Positions 1 through 11,523 are shown, numbered from the stretch's first letter. The stretch is 64,000 nt of DNA from Siphonodentalium dalli (GCA_032622095.1 CP136061.1:198014935-198078934); one strand, 5' to 3'. Notes: generated by a model from the sequence alone, not told the origin. Program-made: numbers and translations.

Positions 1-900
1 CGGTGTCTGTCGCAGAGGTCAACAGGCAAATTTTGGCGAACCCTCGAAAAGTACTTATCCAGCAGAGCGGCCCAAACATAAATTCCCATTGGGGTGGATG
101 ACTTCTTTGAACACTTTAAATCCCTGAATGTCGAAGAGGAAACAACACAACTAGACCCCCTAATTAACGAGATGTTTGGTCTAGAAACTATTGAAGAATT
201 GAACAACCCCATCAGTTCAGAAGAAATCTCCAGTGTTATCGACAAGTTAAAATTAAATAAATCAAGTGGGGTTGATCGCGTCTCGAATGAGTACACCAAG
301 ACAACTAAGGACATTTTGATAACATACTGCACTCGTCTATTCAACTCGATACTTGATACTGGTGTTTCCCCGATGAATGGACAACAGGGTTATATAAAAA
401 TAAAGGCTCTCGTAACAACCCAGATTGATATAGGGGAATAACTCTGACCAGTTGTATTGAAAAGGTATTTACAGGATAAGCGATTATCAGAGTACATAGA
501 ACGTCAGGGAATTTTAAGCGATAATCAGTCTGGTTTCAGGAAAAATCGTTTAGACACTTATTTAAATATTATAAGCACTTTTGGAAACTTATTTGCGAGG
601 TGGGATGAAACTGTTTTTTGCACTTTCGTAGACTTAAAAAAAGCATTTGATACCGTTTGGCGACAGGGATTGTGGGTAAATCTCTTGAGAAGCGGAATAA
701 ACGGTAATCAGACGTATGTACCAAACCACAATAACTCGCGTTATGAGGGGTGTTCGGAGATCTGAATATTTTTCATGCACAGCAGGAGTGAAACGGGGCG
801 AAATCTTTCGCCTTTTCTATTCTCGCTGTAGCTGAATGACCTTGAGGATTTCTTAGAAAGCTGCTCTATAGATGATCTAAAATGTTCAAATGTGGATTTT
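1..900 (+). pseudogene. LINE (non-LTR retrotransposon) reverse transcriptase, broken fragment
   Basis: This is the reverse-transcriptase region of a non-LTR retrotransposon, truncated by the left window edge and inactivated. In frame pieces from about 1-90, 94-441, 457-765 and 785-900 I see the fingers region with NKSSGVD (about 256-276), a stretch reading SDNQSGFRKNR (about 520-550), the catalytic motif-A block FVDLKKAFDTVW (about 626-661), GVKRGE (785-802, a form of the GVRQG block) and LNDLEDF (about 832-855). The pieces lie in different frames: shifts occur near 70-95, 400-450 and 765-785, and a stop precedes LNDLEDF. The YxDD catalytic box, the endonuclease domain and a 3' tail are not visible downstream. 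Family knowledge: such proteins copy their own RNA at a nicked target. Clade (CR1, L2 or Jockey type) is undecided. It is a decayed copy. Confidence 0.88.
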
Positions 901-1248
901 GCATCATGGAATCCGGCTATTTGGATGATGATATCAGACACTGCTCATCATCCCATCCCCATCAGTCAGTGAATATAATAATTATTTTGGTTCATCGACC
1001 GGGTGATTCATATATCACAAGACGATTTAAAGCGAACGGATTTGTTGGCATAGCCACCGCGATGGTAAGATATACATAAAAGAGGCACAATTTTCTTCAA
1101 ATTAAAGACCTGCCTTTACAATTAAGAAAGTCAGTACACCTATACGTGCCGTTCACACATGAATTCACGAGGCGGATGATCAGGAAGATTATGTAGTTAA
1201 TATTGGTGCTAATTTGTAGCATATAATCTGCCAATTGTTTGTCTAAAT

Positions 1249-1471
1249 ATGTCAGAAAATGATCGACCGAGAGATGTCATCGCCTTTTTCGATATCGTGG
1301 CAGATGGGTAATTTAAATTTGACAACATTTCAAGCCAGTTATTCTGGGATATTGTGCTGTTCTCCAGTCAACGGGATGTGATTTTCAGCTGGTGTGAAAA
1401 TATTCTGGCCGGTTGGGATTTGTTCGAATTGTTTTTCAGTTTTTGCGTGGGTGGCTATAAGGGACATCGAT
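1249..1471 (+). pseudogene. Unassigned open frame with one internal stop
   Basis: A frame starting at ATG 1249 reads for about 74 codons to a stop at 1469-1471, broken only by a TAA at 1306-1308. It is rich in Trp, Phe and Asp (for example RDVIAFFDIVADG before the stop and AGWDLFELFFSFCVGGYKG near the end). I do not recognise the family. It lies about 350 bp downstream of the LINE fragment, so it could be a decayed mobile-element gene, or chance. Confidence 0.15.
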
Positions 1472-1896
1472 AATCGAGCTCAGAAACTGCATATTTCGTG
1501 GTACCAAACAGACAGTTAGTTTGCAGGACGAGATTAATAAGGTTAAAATTTCGTGCGCAAATCATTGGATCATTCATGAGAACATGAAACCCCTTGGCAA
1601 CTAAAGATGTCGGTCTCATTAAGCAGTACAAGATATGAATGGACGGGGGAAAATAACAGCAGGGTTCGGAAAATGTCATGGCGATGTTGATTTGTCACGA
1701 GAGTTCTTCCACTTCAGAGGATTCGAACGTCTGAATGTTTTAGAAATACAGTGAATACCTGGAGAAAATTGGCGCCAAAACAACCTGGAGAAAATTGGCG
1801 TCCAAACAGTAGATCGTATTAGGGACGAGAAAAGGATAATTCTGAGAAGTAGATGCTTGGACAATGTTTCGTCGTAATACGATATTTCCATTATTG

Positions 1897-2401
1897 GACA
1901 CATTTCGCATAATGAACGACAACATATAATTATTACGAATAGGGTACTACGTCACTAGAATTTGTTTTCTTTCTATTCGTATTTTCAACAAAACTCACAA
2001 ATACATTATAAAGTAATAATTTCGCGATCGTTTCTCAGCTCCTCGATGTGGGAGATGACTCTGAGATTATGTACTTAAATTGTAATCGCTATGTGGCCTT
2101 AAGTTATATATATTAGTGGCAATCATACCATTCATCGTCGTGAAACACGAACATCTTGCAAAACGAAAAGCGCTAAGCTATAACCTGATAACAGCATAAT
2201 TAAATACAAAACAGTCACGAGACGAAGACCCGTAATTATCTTACTGCGGGTGAATAGCACGATTGTCTCACAAACGGACTTGTAGTCGTCATTTATTTTT
2301 TGCGAAAAGGTTTTTGAACCGTCCGAAAATATTACGACCACAAATACAAAAATAGCTATTCGTAATAATTATCTGTCGTCGTTCATTATGCGAAAGGTGT
2401 C
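1897..2401. mobile_element. Short inverted-repeat element (MITE-like)
   Basis: Arms at 1897-1942 and 2356-2401 are inverted copies of about 46 bp with a few mismatches, both starting GACAC at the outer end and containing TTTCGCATAATGAACGAC. The interior of about 410 bp holds only a short minus-strand open frame (2132-2341, no known product). No clear target duplication is seen. Probably a non-autonomous DNA transposon of unknown family. Confidence 0.6.
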
Positions 2402-2846
2402 ACATATGTAGAAATAAGAGAGGTCTAATTATGAACTGATAAAATAAAAGGAAGAATACAAAATACAGTACACTTGTCGCGATTTCCTGATGAATTTTCG
2501 CTGATTGTCCAACTATTCTCCAATGTTCCTCCAGTGTTCCCCACGGACAAAACCGGACATCACACAGAAAAATACCATCCCATGATATGGACGAACAAAA
2601 AACTGTGACATTGTATGCAAACATAGCCTCCCATATCCACGCAAGAAGACAATTTCCTGTATCAATATGTGTTGTAGATCGATATCGCGTTGCCCACATC
2701 AACTTATATTTTCCGGTGTCATTCCAAAACATTGCATAGAATGGCAACTTAGCTTTGATCGATGCGCACTGGACGATGGTGCGATTTCGGACGGATTTAG
2801 CAGGAGCAGTGGCCCCAGTGGTTTCGAGAGGCCAGATTCCCGGCAT
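2400..2846 (-). CDS. Unassigned open frame, 148 codons
   Basis: This is one of the longest open frames in the window. It is rich in Trp, Cys and Arg, has potential N-glycosylation triplets (NDT, NVT), and ends in a very hydrophobic stretch (about residues 123-146) that could be a membrane segment or just AT-rich sequence. It stops exactly at the outer end of the 1897-2401 inverted-repeat element. I recognise no domain, splice context is unclear, and codons 1-30 are not convincingly coding. It lies about 2.6 kb downstream of the last MAM exon on the same strand, so a distal exon of that gene cannot be excluded; chance is at least as likely. Confidence 0.15.
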   Translation of the reverse strand: MPGIWPLETTGATAPAKSVRNRTIVQCASIKAKLPFYAMFWNDTGKYKLMWATRYRSTTHIDTGNCLLAWIWEAMFAYNVTVFCSSISWDGIFLCDVRFCPWGTLEEHWRIVGQSAKIHQEIATSVLYFVFFLLFYQFIIRPLLFLHM

Positions 2847-4770
2847 GGAACCCCGTGATTATTATGGCTGTTTAGACCAGATATTAAGATTCGGCCGTGT
2901 CAGTCATATTCATTACATTGAGTTTATATTGAGTCTAGCTACATGCAGTCTATATACCGGGCGAGGGTGACCATGCATATATATGGCACTGGGGGCTGGA
3001 GCTAAGCTGTTCCATGTGAGGGTTCGTTGGTGATTGCTGGTTTGTTCCGATGGGGCACGGTTACGGTGCTCCTGGTTTAGTAAGAATAATTAGCTGACAA
3101 CTTTTTGAAAATGGCAGACATGCGAGTATGGCACGACGACTGTTTTCTTCCGAAAGTCATCTTTTGAACCATAATATCTAACGACACGTGTTCGTTTAAA
3201 TATTGTTATCGGAAACATCCATTATATTCACGCAATAGAAATCCAATATGTGTATAATGGGGGGGGGGGAGCCAGTCGACAATTATTATAGTGGACAGCT
3301 TAAGGTCGACTTTGTGGGATATGACAATATATAATCTAAAGCATGTACATATAGCCATGCACGTGGACTGGGAAAAACTACCCTTGAATGCATAAAACAT
3401 TGATAAAATCGCATTTGAGGAATCAAGACCCCGTTGCGATTTTACTGTCCGCATGGAGTTCGTCGGTGAGATGGTTCGTTTGCGATTATCTCTACTCTTC
3501 CCCGATTTACAAAATATGTACTTCCGAACCCCATATGTGAAAATCCATGCGGCCCAGACAGTGGGCAGGCTGTACGATATAATAAATAAAATGACTAAAG
3601 GCACCCCTTTTTTAATCTACCTCAGAGCGATGGACGAATATTATTACTTGAATGTTTCTTCTTTTCGAAACAAATGTAAACGTTCTATATATATTTAAGT
3701 AATTAACATAATTCTATGATTTCTTTATATCCTCCGGTTTTTGGGACGGCAGGAAGACAGCCTTTACAGGTTATGACATCCCCAATAACTCATTGTCTGT
3801 ATACATTAATTGTGTAAAAATATATGTTATATTGAGTTATGAATAAATAATCATAGTCATAGTCATATACTAACTCACTCACCAGAAAATTGATCCCTCT
3901 TGCACATGACACAAATCGAACTGCACAAAATCATCATGGCAGATGGTGTAACACAATCATATAACAGCTGGTCGCCGAGTATGTTAAATCTCATTTATTT
4001 TGTAATTTCAGTAACCATTATCTCTCCTTATTGAAGTGTCCAAAAGGAGATTGTATTTAAGTTTTTATCTGACTGATGAAATTATGGAGAATCGGCGTAT
4101 TTGGCGTATGCCATTCTAAATCACCCGACATGTGAACTGTGTCGCTTGTCATAGCTGACCAATACGAATGAATCACATTAAGACAAAGGGATTCATTTCA
4201 GTATAGTTGCTTGTCCCCATTTTAGATTCATATTCTTTCTCGCCAAGACTTGCAGAGAAGTTGTAACGCATTTAACTCCGTGAATGCTCCTATACATATT
4301 ACTTGTACGAAATATATATTTTGTTGTCTAAGACTTCTTACTTAATAAAAAGGAAACCTGGGAGTGCTATATGCAAGGGTTTTTCGAACCTGGATGCTTA
4401 ATGTGTAATAGCCTGGGCGACGCCAGGAAAACGAACTATAACCACTATGATACTGCTCGGATGGCATATATATATTCATATTTATATGCATTCATACATA
4501 ATGTATTTTAGATGACATTTTTTTATATTTCTGAGGATTATAACTAAATAATATGTTATCCAATAAATCGTTAGTTTATTTAGTTAGTTCTATCGAGTAC
4601 ACATACACTGGACTAAAACAAATCAACGTGACACCATTTAAACAATTGGAATCACGTATCCATTAAATAATTGGAATCATATGTATAGTTTGTTATTTTG
4701 TTATTGTTGCATTGTTGTCGTTGCAAGTCTCTCCAAAATTGATTGTGATATTTGAATAGAAAACTTCTGG
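2847..4770. other. Non-coding stretch, no gene recognised
   Basis: Between the unassigned frames there is a poly-G run at 3258-3267, overlapping open frames on both strands at 3206-3698 that resemble no family, and AT-rich sequence with short ATATAT runs. I looked here on the minus strand for the exon that should close the second MAM domain and found no convincing one. Confidence 0.4.
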
Positions 4771-4785
4771 TGACGGTATGATGCA

Positions 4786-5001
4786 GTGGTCTTCAATGCC
4801 AATATAAGTGGAAAATTCATTGTCAAATTACTAGGGCTTGTGTCGACTCTTATCACATGCTATTGTTTTGTCCAAGAAATATGTTTTTCTACGTGGGAAC
4901 GGAACACATCGCGTTTAAGTTTAGTATTCATTTTCTTGGCTAATGTGATATTTCCTCTTGCGGTAATGCTCGGTCTTGTTGAAATTGTTGTTTCAAGCTA
5001 A
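4786..5001 (+). CDS. Unassigned small open frame with two hydrophobic segments
   Basis: A 71-codon frame with two hydrophobic stretches (about residues 12-30 and 43-68), the pattern of a small membrane protein. The first, LLGLVSTLITCYCF, is followed by a charged loop with WERNTSR; the second reads FIFLANVIFPLAVMLG. It lies inside the presumed minus-strand MAM gene on the opposite strand. No family is recognised and no promoter, splice site or poly(A) signal ties it to a transcript, so it may be chance. Confidence 0.15.
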   Translation: MVFNANISGKFIVKLLGLVSTLITCYCFVQEICFSTWERNTSRLSLVFIFLANVIFPLAVMLGLVEIVVSS

Positions 5002-5423
5002 TGATGATGAGATTGACGTTGTATGATATTTTCGTCTTGAAATATCATGGTTTATTGGTTTTAGCCAATATGCCATATACATGTAGCAGGACACTATCGA
5101 AAACCACACACGGATGGTTAAATCATTCCAATACAAGTAGAAACCACCGACCCCCGCTGATCTGATGACAAACTTGTTCAGAGGCAAGAATCAATGCCTA
5201 TCGAGAATAGAACCAGCTTCGCCTGTGTAGATCGGCTTATGGCAATGTAGTGTGATATTCGACATACCAACTGAACTATACCAGTGCAAGCAAGAGAGTA
5301 GATGGGCGCGAAGCGCCCGGGATGGTCGAAAAAGATCGAGTGATCTTCTCCTTCACCCCACGGTTTGTTGTTTTGAAGATAGTCTGAACCCGGCAAAGGT
5401 TGAGTTGTAGCCATGCTACCTAC

Positions 5424-5713
5424 CTTTATATATACGGTATTCGATCGCGCTGGCTCCACGTCAACTTTCTTTTGTTTCCATACATTGCCTTTTTCGCCGT
5501 CTATGGAGAACAAATCGCTCGACGATTCTTGCCAACCCTTATACTCAGTGTAATCTAACTGCTTCACCAACAACCGTCCGATGCCGGTACCATACATATG
5601 ATACCACATAGAAAAACACCGAGTGGATGTAGCTGTTATAAATGGAGATTGCAAGACTGCCTCGTCGCCTTCGCTCCATTTATTCGCCTCAATGTAGATA
5701 TAATAACCAGAAC
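5424..5713 (-). CDS. MAM-domain gene, exon c (middle of second MAM domain)
   Basis: This 290-bp exon supplies the core of a MAM domain, an extracellular adhesion module found in meprins, neuropilins, receptor phosphatases and many invertebrate matrix proteins. It opens after the acceptor TTTCTGCAG and closes before the donor GTAGGT, entering in phase 1 and leaving in phase 0. It reads GSGYYIYIEAN, then the strand region LQSPFI, then RCFSMWYHMYG with the third conserved Cys, then RLLVKQL, KGWQ and VWKQKKVDVEP. All are standard MAM landmarks in standard order. The first codon joins the trailing G of exon b (8428-8589). The final MAM piece (GDIAxDDI and last Cys) should follow in phase 0 at lower coordinates, but I could not find it. 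The protein is presumably secreted or membrane-anchored; its full length and other domains are unknown. Confidence 0.88.
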
Positions 5714-5759
5714 CTGCAGAAATAATTATCAGGACATAAGCGATGGCCACTCCGACCTC

Positions 5760-7861
5760 TTACGCAATTTAACGAGTGTTGTTTATTAAAAAAGATCTGA
5801 AACGGATTACGTGTGCTCAATAGATCTATCGTCTGGAGTGACCCGTTTTAATTCTTGAATTTTGGCCTATATACACGTATATCGGATTGGTCATAACTTA
5901 GAGGCTTTATAAATTACAGAACATGATAAATGGCGCTATATGGAGTTAGGCTATGGTGATCAATGCGTATTGACATTTCTCAGTGATACTAGGTATGACA
6001 CCAGACGTAATTTGGAAGGTAACATGTGACCGGCTGCGAATTGTTGGTTGCAGTTGCGTTGGAAATTCAACAGAACCCTCTGGACATTTCTGTATTTTGG
6101 ATAAATAGTGGCATCGGCGAATGATGATCTGCGAGAATAGAAGTTCTTCAAATATACAAATATAACGAATGAAACTCGGAAACTTCGTCCCAAGCCATTA
6201 CCTTTCCGTACCTCATTTATTATTTTGTTGGCCACCAGTTAAGGGAATGACTGTACATAGACAGTAATATGCTGGTCGAGTGAACCATGCCATTCTAGGT
6301 AACGGCTATCTCGAGAACGAGGTTGATTGCAGAAGATGATTGGTCAGAAATAGGACGTGGTTCGTCGAGGAAGGTAATTAGTCAAAAATAGCTCTGCGTT
6401 ATGTTAACACGCACCTTAAAAACGCGGCGATTAATCGCCAGAGCGAGTACAATGTGAATAGACCCATATAGATAAAGTGTCGTCCAAAATACGGCGTTTT
6501 TTTATTGGCTAACCGCAAATTACCGACTGTTGTGATAGGGGGACTTGTTAGTTTCGATTCCATGTTTCATTTCTTAGCACGAGTCTTGTTCCTTTATCAA
6601 GGTAATTATGCACTTATGATTATTAGAAATTATTCTTCCCGAGTATTGTTCGAATCTAGTATACCAAACCTCTACATGCATCGACAGATATCATGTTATT
6701 CTGCCCAATTCGGTATTCTCATGTAGTCGCACATTTTTCGATGAAATTTTACAGCATGATGCATCACACTGTATACTGGAATCACGACACTTAGTATCAA
6801 TATCAGTGAGTCAGACAAAACTAGTTTGATAAGCACATCCAACCAATAGTGCACTCCCGGTAAATTGTCGTAATAACTTGACGATACCATGGCGAACGAT
6901 GACAATGTCTCATATATTCACGTTTATGATGAACACGGGGTGAATTGGTCGGTGTAATTGTAAAGTTGTACTTGAAAGTTGGAAATGTAGATATGTGATC
7001 GTCCGTGACTGTGCGGCGTCAGTTCATTGTTTACGGCGTTGTTGTTGACATTGAAGCTCTTGTGAATTACACTGATGCGTACAGTACATGTATATCCTCT
7101 CTTGTAAATGTACATGCATGTGCTTTGAAACAATCAGAACACTGTCAACTGGATTGAACAACAGGTCATTGCAATATTCTAATAGTAATAGCTGCTCGTT
7201 GTTGTTGTTATTGGTTGACACCGAAGCTCGTGTTAATTGTACCTGTATCCTCTTGTGTCTGTAAATGTGCCAGTGTTTTGATAGTCACAGCACTGTCAAT
7301 TTCAACATCAGCACTGAGTCGAATGAAGTCAGGTTACAGCCGACCTCAGAATCAGATCATGTCGTGAATCTCTACTCTCGAATTTAGTGGAAATTGTCAA
7401 TGATTAAGCCGGTTTTCGCAGAATTAAAACTTTTCTAAAATATTCAAAATGGCGAATAAAAGTAGGGAACTTAAACCCGGATGAGAATAACGTAATTTTA
7501 CGTACTCATAACGGTAAAAAAACGTACAACTGATAAAATGGTATGGGACCGTCGGATTATGACGGTCTGAAACTGTCAAACCGACAGTATGTTCTAACAG
7601 TGTACGTGCATCGACAAGCAGCTCCTTGTGTTCCTTTTTTTCAATGCACAAATAATTTGAAATGATTGCTTAAATATTGGAAATGGGCGGTTACTTGGAC
7701 TCAAATATGCGATTGATTTTGGAAAGATTAACATTAGGTATGTCGATCCTCGAGGTTTTGTACAAAAGATGGGGTTTTAATTAATTAATTAATGATTGTA
7801 TTATATGAATTCATTTTGTCAATTTATATCGTTCATAACTCTCCGTGAATGGAGGAAATAA

Positions 7862-7938
<77 letters not shown>

Positions 7939-8427
7939 TTGTGATTGAAAGCGACGGTCTATTTTTCTTGGTACTAAAGTGTGACTACGTTGCTGGTGCT
8001 CGGCGTTAATCTCTTTTTCATCGTCTGAGTTGTATTTTTTCGAGTAGTTTATCAAAGAACTCTGTGTACCAGATTTGCTCAATATAGCTTTTACTCATGC
8101 AATTAGAATGGGAATTTCAGGAATCGGTTCATCCGTTTATTAATTATGGCCGTTAGAGGTATTCCATTTTGTGAACAATACCTTGTACCTTATTATATAA
8201 ATAACGATGCGTTTGTTAAATTGGCGCGCTCGATGTTAATTTAAGATTTTTTTATTTGGATTTTTTTACTCATTTTAACGACACGCACCTGTGTCTGAAT
8301 GCCAATAAATAGTAATCTATATAGGCGTATCAACTAGGACTGAACATGATTTCCCTATGAGAAGCAAACGTTCCACATTTGTGGTTTCTGGTGAGGACAT
8401 GGGTACTGCTTATATATGCAATGTTAC
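5760..8427. other. Intron sequence of the MAM gene
   Basis: No further coding signal is recognised here. At 7037-7150 and 7202-7310 two diverged direct copies share GTTGTTGTTG, GACA-C-GAAGCTC and TGTAAATGT blocks. The TA microsatellite lies at 7864-7934. The rest is AT-rich unique sequence. Confidence 0.5.
7864..7934. repeat. (TA)n microsatellite
   Basis: An uninterrupted TA dinucleotide run of about 71 bp inside a MAM-gene intron. The Tyr/Ile run it generates in translation is an artefact. Confidence 0.98.
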
Positions 8428-8589
8428 CTGTAGTCTTGTCCGCATCTGGGCCAGTGAGTGACGTTGCAGTGCTACCCCTCTTTCTGATCCAGTTGAAGTT
8501 AGCCACATTTAAATAAACACCAGTACTAGTATCCCAATCGAGGTTTTCCCATGAACAAAAACCACTTTCGAAAGAGCAGTCATGTTGAG
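8428..8589 (-). CDS. MAM-domain gene, exon b (start of second MAM domain)
   Basis: This 162-bp, phase 1 to phase 1 exon begins after the acceptor CTCCCCAG and ends before the donor GTAACA. It begins HDCSFESGFCSWENLDWD, the canonical MAM opening with the first two conserved cysteines and the Trp, and continues to GPDADKTTG just before the splice. The incoming codon is completed by the last base of exon a, giving a continuous link from the end of one MAM domain to the start of the next. Phase 1-1 exons are typical of shuffled extracellular modules. The intron to exon c is about 2.7 kb and contains the TA microsatellite at 7864; the intron to exon a is about 1.0 kb. Confidence 0.9.
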
Positions 8590-9591
8590 CTGGGGAGTAT
8601 AAAATGTAACGGCATAAAATCCAGTCAGTAAACACTTAAACTTCGAGTTATACTGACACCCTGAATATATCGTAGTCTGGTCGAAATGTCATTTCTCGCT
8701 GGTGTGCGGGCTTCACTGAAATTACGTCACATAGCGTTACATTAAACGGTTCATTGGATGCTTTTATCTTGGTGATATCAATAGCGAGTTCTGATTGGCG
8801 CTACTGGCGTGGCATCCCGCGAATAGAGAAATAGAAAGTCCACGACATGTGGGCCTGTATAACGCTGCCATAATCACACATCTACCCCATAGCACCACTT
8901 GATTCAGGGACCATATATACCTCGAGTTCAAACTACATGTAGTATTCTGCTTTTCAAACAGCGGCTTAAGCCTAGTGGTTTCTTTAAACAAACGGGTTTA
9001 ATCAAGATATGGCGATTCTTTAAGCCACCATTGTGCAACTAAATCACGGACCGACACTTCACTAAACATAATTGTACACATAAAACCCGTTGGGTAACAT
9101 GGGTAATACATGCCTATATACTATGTGAGCGTTTTATCTTATTATTATTTGTTTCAGCTGAGGATGCGATGGGCGTGTCCGAATTGCAATTGTGTAGTCA
9201 GCGATAATCGAGAGCCTATAGTTGAGAAGCACTTCGTGCGTATAACCCTGACGGTCACTAGGTAGTTTGCGCATCCACGTCAGTTATATATGTTTCATGT
9301 CAGTAGTACTGTAAGTATGCGAGCGTTATATGGTACAAGCGATATTTGTATTGATCAGATACTGTTTTTGTAATGAGACCCAATAATGATGATTAAGCAC
9401 CGTTTTTCACTCTGGAATTACTCTTGTTATTGGCGCTTATATTGCAATTATTACATGGCAGAAGTGTGTGAGTGGATGTACCTTATATGTATTTATATGA
9501 ATATGTATTAAATTAGTGTGCATATATCTCGAATACCATGCATGTGCATTGGTTGAATGAGGTTGAAGATTTGATTGTTTTTAATACTCAC

Positions 9592-9682
9592 TCTCGTCGC
9601 ATGTGCCTTGAATTAACTCGATGTCATCAACAGCGATATCGCCCCTGTCACCACTACCACATCGTGTAGATCGTATACCTAT
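9592..9682 (-). CDS. MAM-domain gene, exon a (end of first MAM domain)
   Basis: A 91-bp exon too short for a normal ORF scan. It follows the acceptor TGGTTTCAG and precedes the donor GTGAGT. Read from its first base it gives IGIRSTRCGSGDRGDIAVDD and then IELIQGTCDE, which is the conserved MAM C-terminus (GDIAxDDI followed by the fourth Cys). It leaves in phase 1, matching exon b exactly. The earlier exons of this first MAM domain should lie at higher coordinates on the minus strand; the next 250 bp lead into a foldback transposon at 9917-11490, which therefore sits in the upstream intron. I found no further MAM exon up to 13 kb. Confidence 0.88.
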
Positions 9683-9908
9683 CTGAAACCACAAAGTATA
9701 GACGGATATAGTTAATCGGTGTCGACAAAGATGTCCACATTCAGCCCCCGTACATTGCAACTATTATACAATCAGCAAATTTGTAAACCCATTTGAGTCA
9801 GCCATCTGGTTAAGAAATGTTTGAGAGCTATCAACGTGTGCAGGTCGTTGAACATTCCTTGTCCTTGCAATCTGACACCATCTACTACGTTTCTGTATAC
9901 CACACACT

Positions 9909-9916
9909 AATTTTAT
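9909..9916. repeat. Target-site duplication, left, foldback copy 1
   Basis: AATTTTAT immediately precedes the element terminus GGTTACG and is repeated exactly after the other terminus at 11491-11498. Confidence 0.88.
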
Positions 9917-9930
9917 GGTTACGTAGCGTT

Positions 9931-10197
9931 TTTCCGAAGACCCATAACTCCGAAGGTCCGATTCTCCAAAGGTCAGATTCTCCGACGCCCCGATTCTCCG
10001 AAGTCCCGATTCTCCGAAGTCCCGATTCTCCGAAGTCCCGATTCTCCGAAATCCCATAACTCCGAAGACCCATAACTCCGAAAGCCCATAACTCCGAAGG
10101 CCTATAACTCCGAACGCCCATAACTCCGAAGGTCTATAACTCCGAAGGGCCGATTCTCCGAAGGTCCCATTCTCCGAAGGTCCCATTCTCCGAAGAT
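9931..10197. repeat. 16-bp tandem array, left arm of foldback copy 1
   Basis: About 16 to 17 monomers of the form CCCATAACTCCGAAGG or CCGATTCTCCGAAGGT. Every monomer keeps CTCCGAAG while the other half switches between CATAA and GATT variants, so the array is a mixed string of two monomer types. Confidence 0.95.
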
Positions 10198-11235
10198 CAT
10201 GTTTTATCGCTTATTAAATAGTGTACAGTCCAGTGGCGGAGTCAATGGGGCCCTATATAGGGAAGACCGCCCCCAAAAAAACATGTCAAATGTCATGTAA
10301 ACGTCCGGAAATCCCTTCTAGGCATTCAAATATTCACAGTGTTCCTGTCCAGGGGAGCCCCCGGACCAACTATTGGGGGCGACCCCTCCCATGCATGCGC
10401 TCCATGCGGCATGTGAAGAATCAAATGGTTCTACAAGTGACTTTTGGAGGTAAAATGGTGGTCTAATACCGTTTGGAATTTCACAATTCTTAGAGTGTAT
10501 TGATAAGTATGGAATGCGCGTATGGTTATATTTTATATGGAACATGTACATGTAGATAATATATCCCCCCTGGAATCCGGAATCCAGCCTCAAATCTACC
10601 ATGGAATCCGGCGTCCAGCTTCAAATTGACGTCTGGAATTCGGCGTACGGGTCCAAAATGGGTGGAATCGGGCGTACGAAAAGGGGGGACCTCATATATT
10701 GGAAACGTTAACTATGTATTATAATAAGGTGATATATACACCATCAGTAGTGTGCGACAAGCCTTAATTTTCCACAGAATGCTTAAATTTATGTAAGAAA
10801 TACAATTATTTTGCCACAATGTACGTCTTAATACAATTAATATGATTAAACTGTGCACATCCGACTGCATTGGGGTGATTTGATGCAATCAAGTTCATTT
10901 TATATATGGAAAAGGACAAGTTCTTCCCCGTTCACCCCTGTACATTTTACTCTGGCATCTCATGGACAACGTAACGTTATAGTATCTGGTGTATAGTCAG
11001 TGGCGGGCCAGGATTCCCATTTAGGTGGGGGCAGTAGGAAAAGTTTGAATATTTTGATGCCCCATGAACGATTTCCGGACGTTTACATGACATTGGACAT
11101 GTTTTGGTAGGGGCCCATATTGTCTGAAATAGCAAGTAGAGGTTTAATGGGGGCAGTGGGAATTTTGGGACCCCTTGGCTTCGCCACTGGACTGTACACT
11201 ATTTAGTAAACGATAATACCCTGATAAAACAAAAT

Positions 11236-11477
11236 CTTCGGAGAATCGGACCTTCGGAGAATCGGACCTTCGGAGTTATGGGCCGTCGGAGAATCGGGCC
11301 TTCGGAGTTATAGGTCTTCGGCCCTTCGGAGTAATATGTCTTCGGAGTTATAGGTCTTCGGAGAATCGGCCCTTCGGAGTTATTGGCTTTCGGAGAATCG
11401 GATCTTCGGAGTTATGGGCCGTCGGAGAATCGGGTCTTCGGAGTTGTGGGCCTTCGTAGTAATAGGTCTTCGGAAAA
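11236..11477. repeat. 16-bp tandem array, right arm of foldback copy 1
   Basis: The same two monomer types as the left arm, in reverse-complement orientation (CTTCGGAG core), with one shortened monomer near 11318 and single-base changes such as CGTCGGAG. Confidence 0.95.
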
Positions 11478-11490
11478 CCGGTCTGACACC

Positions 11491-11498
11491 AATTTTAT
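11491..11498. repeat. Target-site duplication, right, foldback copy 1
   Basis: AATTTTAT directly after the terminus GACACC, identical to 9909-9916. Confidence 0.88.
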
Positions 11499-11523
11499 CT
11501 CGTACCCATGAGTTTATATATAT

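Larger units (their letters stand above)
9917..11490. mobile_element. Foldback (TU-like) DNA transposon, copy 1
   Basis: A 1574-bp element beginning GGTTACGTAGCG and ending GTCTGACACC, flanked by perfect 8-bp duplications AATTTTAT. Its architecture is: outer domain of 16-bp tandem repeats (9931-10197), inner inverted segment (begins GTGTACAGTCCAGTGGCG near 10220), middle, inverted inner segment (ends near 11205), and the outer 16-bp repeats again in opposite orientation (about 11236-11477). Monomers alternate between CTTCGGAGAATCGGAC and CTTCGGAGTTATGGGC types. No open frame of interest exists; the frames across the arrays are a by-product of the 16-bp period. This matches foldback elements (Drosophila FB, sea-urchin TU), which I recall as having tandem-repeat outer arms and 8- or 9-bp duplications. 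It is non-autonomous and lies in an intron upstream of MAM exon a. Confidence 0.9.

Noticed and set aside
7819-8082. 87-codon frame with Tyr-Ile repeats
   Set aside because: Most of it is the TA microsatellite.
9764-10186. 140-codon minus-strand frame with repeated Ser-Glu-Leu-Trp-Ala-Phe-Gly type text (also 9885-10121, 28315-28653, 27183-27455)
   Set aside because: It is a translation of the 16-bp tandem arrays of the foldback elements. A 16-bp period without stops gives a 48-bp coding illusion in several frames.
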